DNA of 64,000 nt from Hymenobacter guriensis (GTDB taxonomy: Bacteria > Bacteroidota > Bacteroidia > Cytophagales > Hymenobacteraceae). The stretch is taken from assembly GCF_015773195.1 (NCBI RefSeq), contig NZ_JADWYK010000005.1, forward strand, positions 186,001-250,000, in the 5' to 3' direction. Below are positions 63,700 to 64,000 of this stretch, one piece after another. The notes beneath the pieces were generated by a model that saw only the letters and a list, made by a program, of their open reading frames with translations, had not been told where the DNA came from and did not search any database. Position 1 is the stretch's first letter. Every line of letters starts with the position of its first letter. The position numbers were made by a program, and so were the translations under genes.

Positions 63700-63804
63700 G
63701 GAAAAAGCCTTTTGCAGGCGGCAGCTTCACAGTTCAGAGAACGGCAAAGATAACCTTTCGGGACGAAAATGACAGAATGGCAGGGGCGGTGAGTTAGTGA
63801 ATTA

Positions 63805-63882
63805 GTGAATTAGTGAGTTTGACGTTCTGGCGGCGCCACTTGCGCAAGCCGAGCAGTTGGAACGTCAAACTCACTAATTCAC
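63805..63882. repeat. Inverted repeat overlapping the end of a gene
   Basis: Two perfect 23-base arms (63805-63827 and 63860-63882, containing AGTGAGTTTGACGTTC) are separated by 32 bases. GTTAGTGAATTAGTGAATTA tandem repeats precede the first arm. The right arm includes the stop of the partial minus-strand gene. It may act as a terminator. Confidence 0.6.
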
Positions 63883-64000
63883 CATTTCACCTTCAGTACC
63901 TCTAGCAGGGCGCGGGCTTTGAGCAGGCACTCTTCGTATTCGCGCTCCGGCACCGAGTCATAAGTAATAGCCGAGCCGACCTGGAAGGAAAGGTAGCCGG
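63879..64000 (-). CDS. Partial chorismate-binding enzyme (anthranilate/aminodeoxychorismate synthase I type)
   Basis: Only the last ~40 residues lie in the window: GYLSFQVGSAITYDSVPERE, then YEECLLKARALLEVLKVKW and a stop. The GxAITYDSxPExEYxE pattern is the C-terminal signature of chorismate-binding TrpE/PabB-type enzymes. Which of these it is cannot be told from the fragment. The gene runs off the right edge. Confidence 0.7.
   Translation of the reverse strand, partial: GYLSFQVGSAITYDSVPEREYEECLLKARALLEVLKVKW

Noticed and set aside
62200..63753. Long plus-strand frame (over 500 codons) opposite miaB
   Set aside because: It is the antisense of a conserved miaB gene. Its His/Val/Gly-rich composition is what the complementary strand of a GC-rich gene gives.

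Overview
The window looks like chromosome of a GC-rich Cytophagales bacterium, most likely Hymenobacter or a close relative. The core block miaB - sigma54-type regulator - lptE - repeat protein - secG - groES - groEL is a Bacteroidota arrangement. The intergenic repeats and the small protein families in the accessory part are also typical of that phylum. This taxonomic reading is inference from protein similarity recalled from memory; no search was run.

Two parts meet at a tRNA-Asp gene (42401-42474, minus). To its right, 42.5-64 kb is ordinary chromosome. It holds accA, an MBL hydrolase, a patatin, an acyltransferase, an AraC/MGMT fusion, rsmE, an S1/P1 nuclease, an SDR, pckA, a peptide transporter, groESL, secG, lptE, a sigma54 activator, miaB and the end of a chorismate-binding enzyme. 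To its left, a tyrosine recombinase (40969-42249) sits against the 3' end of the tRNA, and everything down to base 1 looks like integrated mobile or accessory DNA. The far end of the element was not found and probably lies outside the window.

The accessory part has several blocks. (1) 0-5.9 kb, plus strand: a nuclease-RecQ-like helicase fusion, a tail-anchored coiled-coil protein and two related small proteins, closed by an 88-bp near-perfect palindrome. (2) 6-24.3 kb, minus strand: a defence island with a PLD-SNF2 helicase, an SMC/RecF-like ATPase, a DUF4276 TOPRIM-like protein, a large Eco57I/PglX-like adenine methylase, three unknown proteins, a GNAT protein and three separate DUF262 (GmrSD-type) proteins. 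(3) 24.4-27 kb: small Bacteroidota proteins, a holin/spanin-like membrane coiled coil and a VanY-type endolysin, with an array of four ~47-bp-spaced palindromes. (4) 27-28.3 kb: a GC-rich non-coding stretch and a SLOG/DUF2493 protein. (5) 28.4-32.1 kb, plus: a tightly packed operon of unknown GC-rich genes ending with a RecE-like exonuclease and a membrane protein. (6) 32.2-36.6 kb, minus: two four-TM coiled-coil proteins, a secreted VWA-like protein and an HNH nuclease. (7) 37-39 kb: a two-gene cassette of a peptidyl-arginine/agmatine deiminase homologue and an unknown protein. (8) 39-42.3 kb: two Bacteroidota-specific small families, a phased repeat array and the integrase.

The best candidates for undescribed systems are the four-gene membrane/VWA/HNH operon (32221-36574), the nuclease-RecQ operon (29-5877) and the deiminase cassette (37151-38949). 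The helicase-methylase-ATPase island matches published defence systems in composition, but it carries three unrecognised partner genes. No phage structural genes, conjugation genes, transposases or CRISPR arrays were seen.
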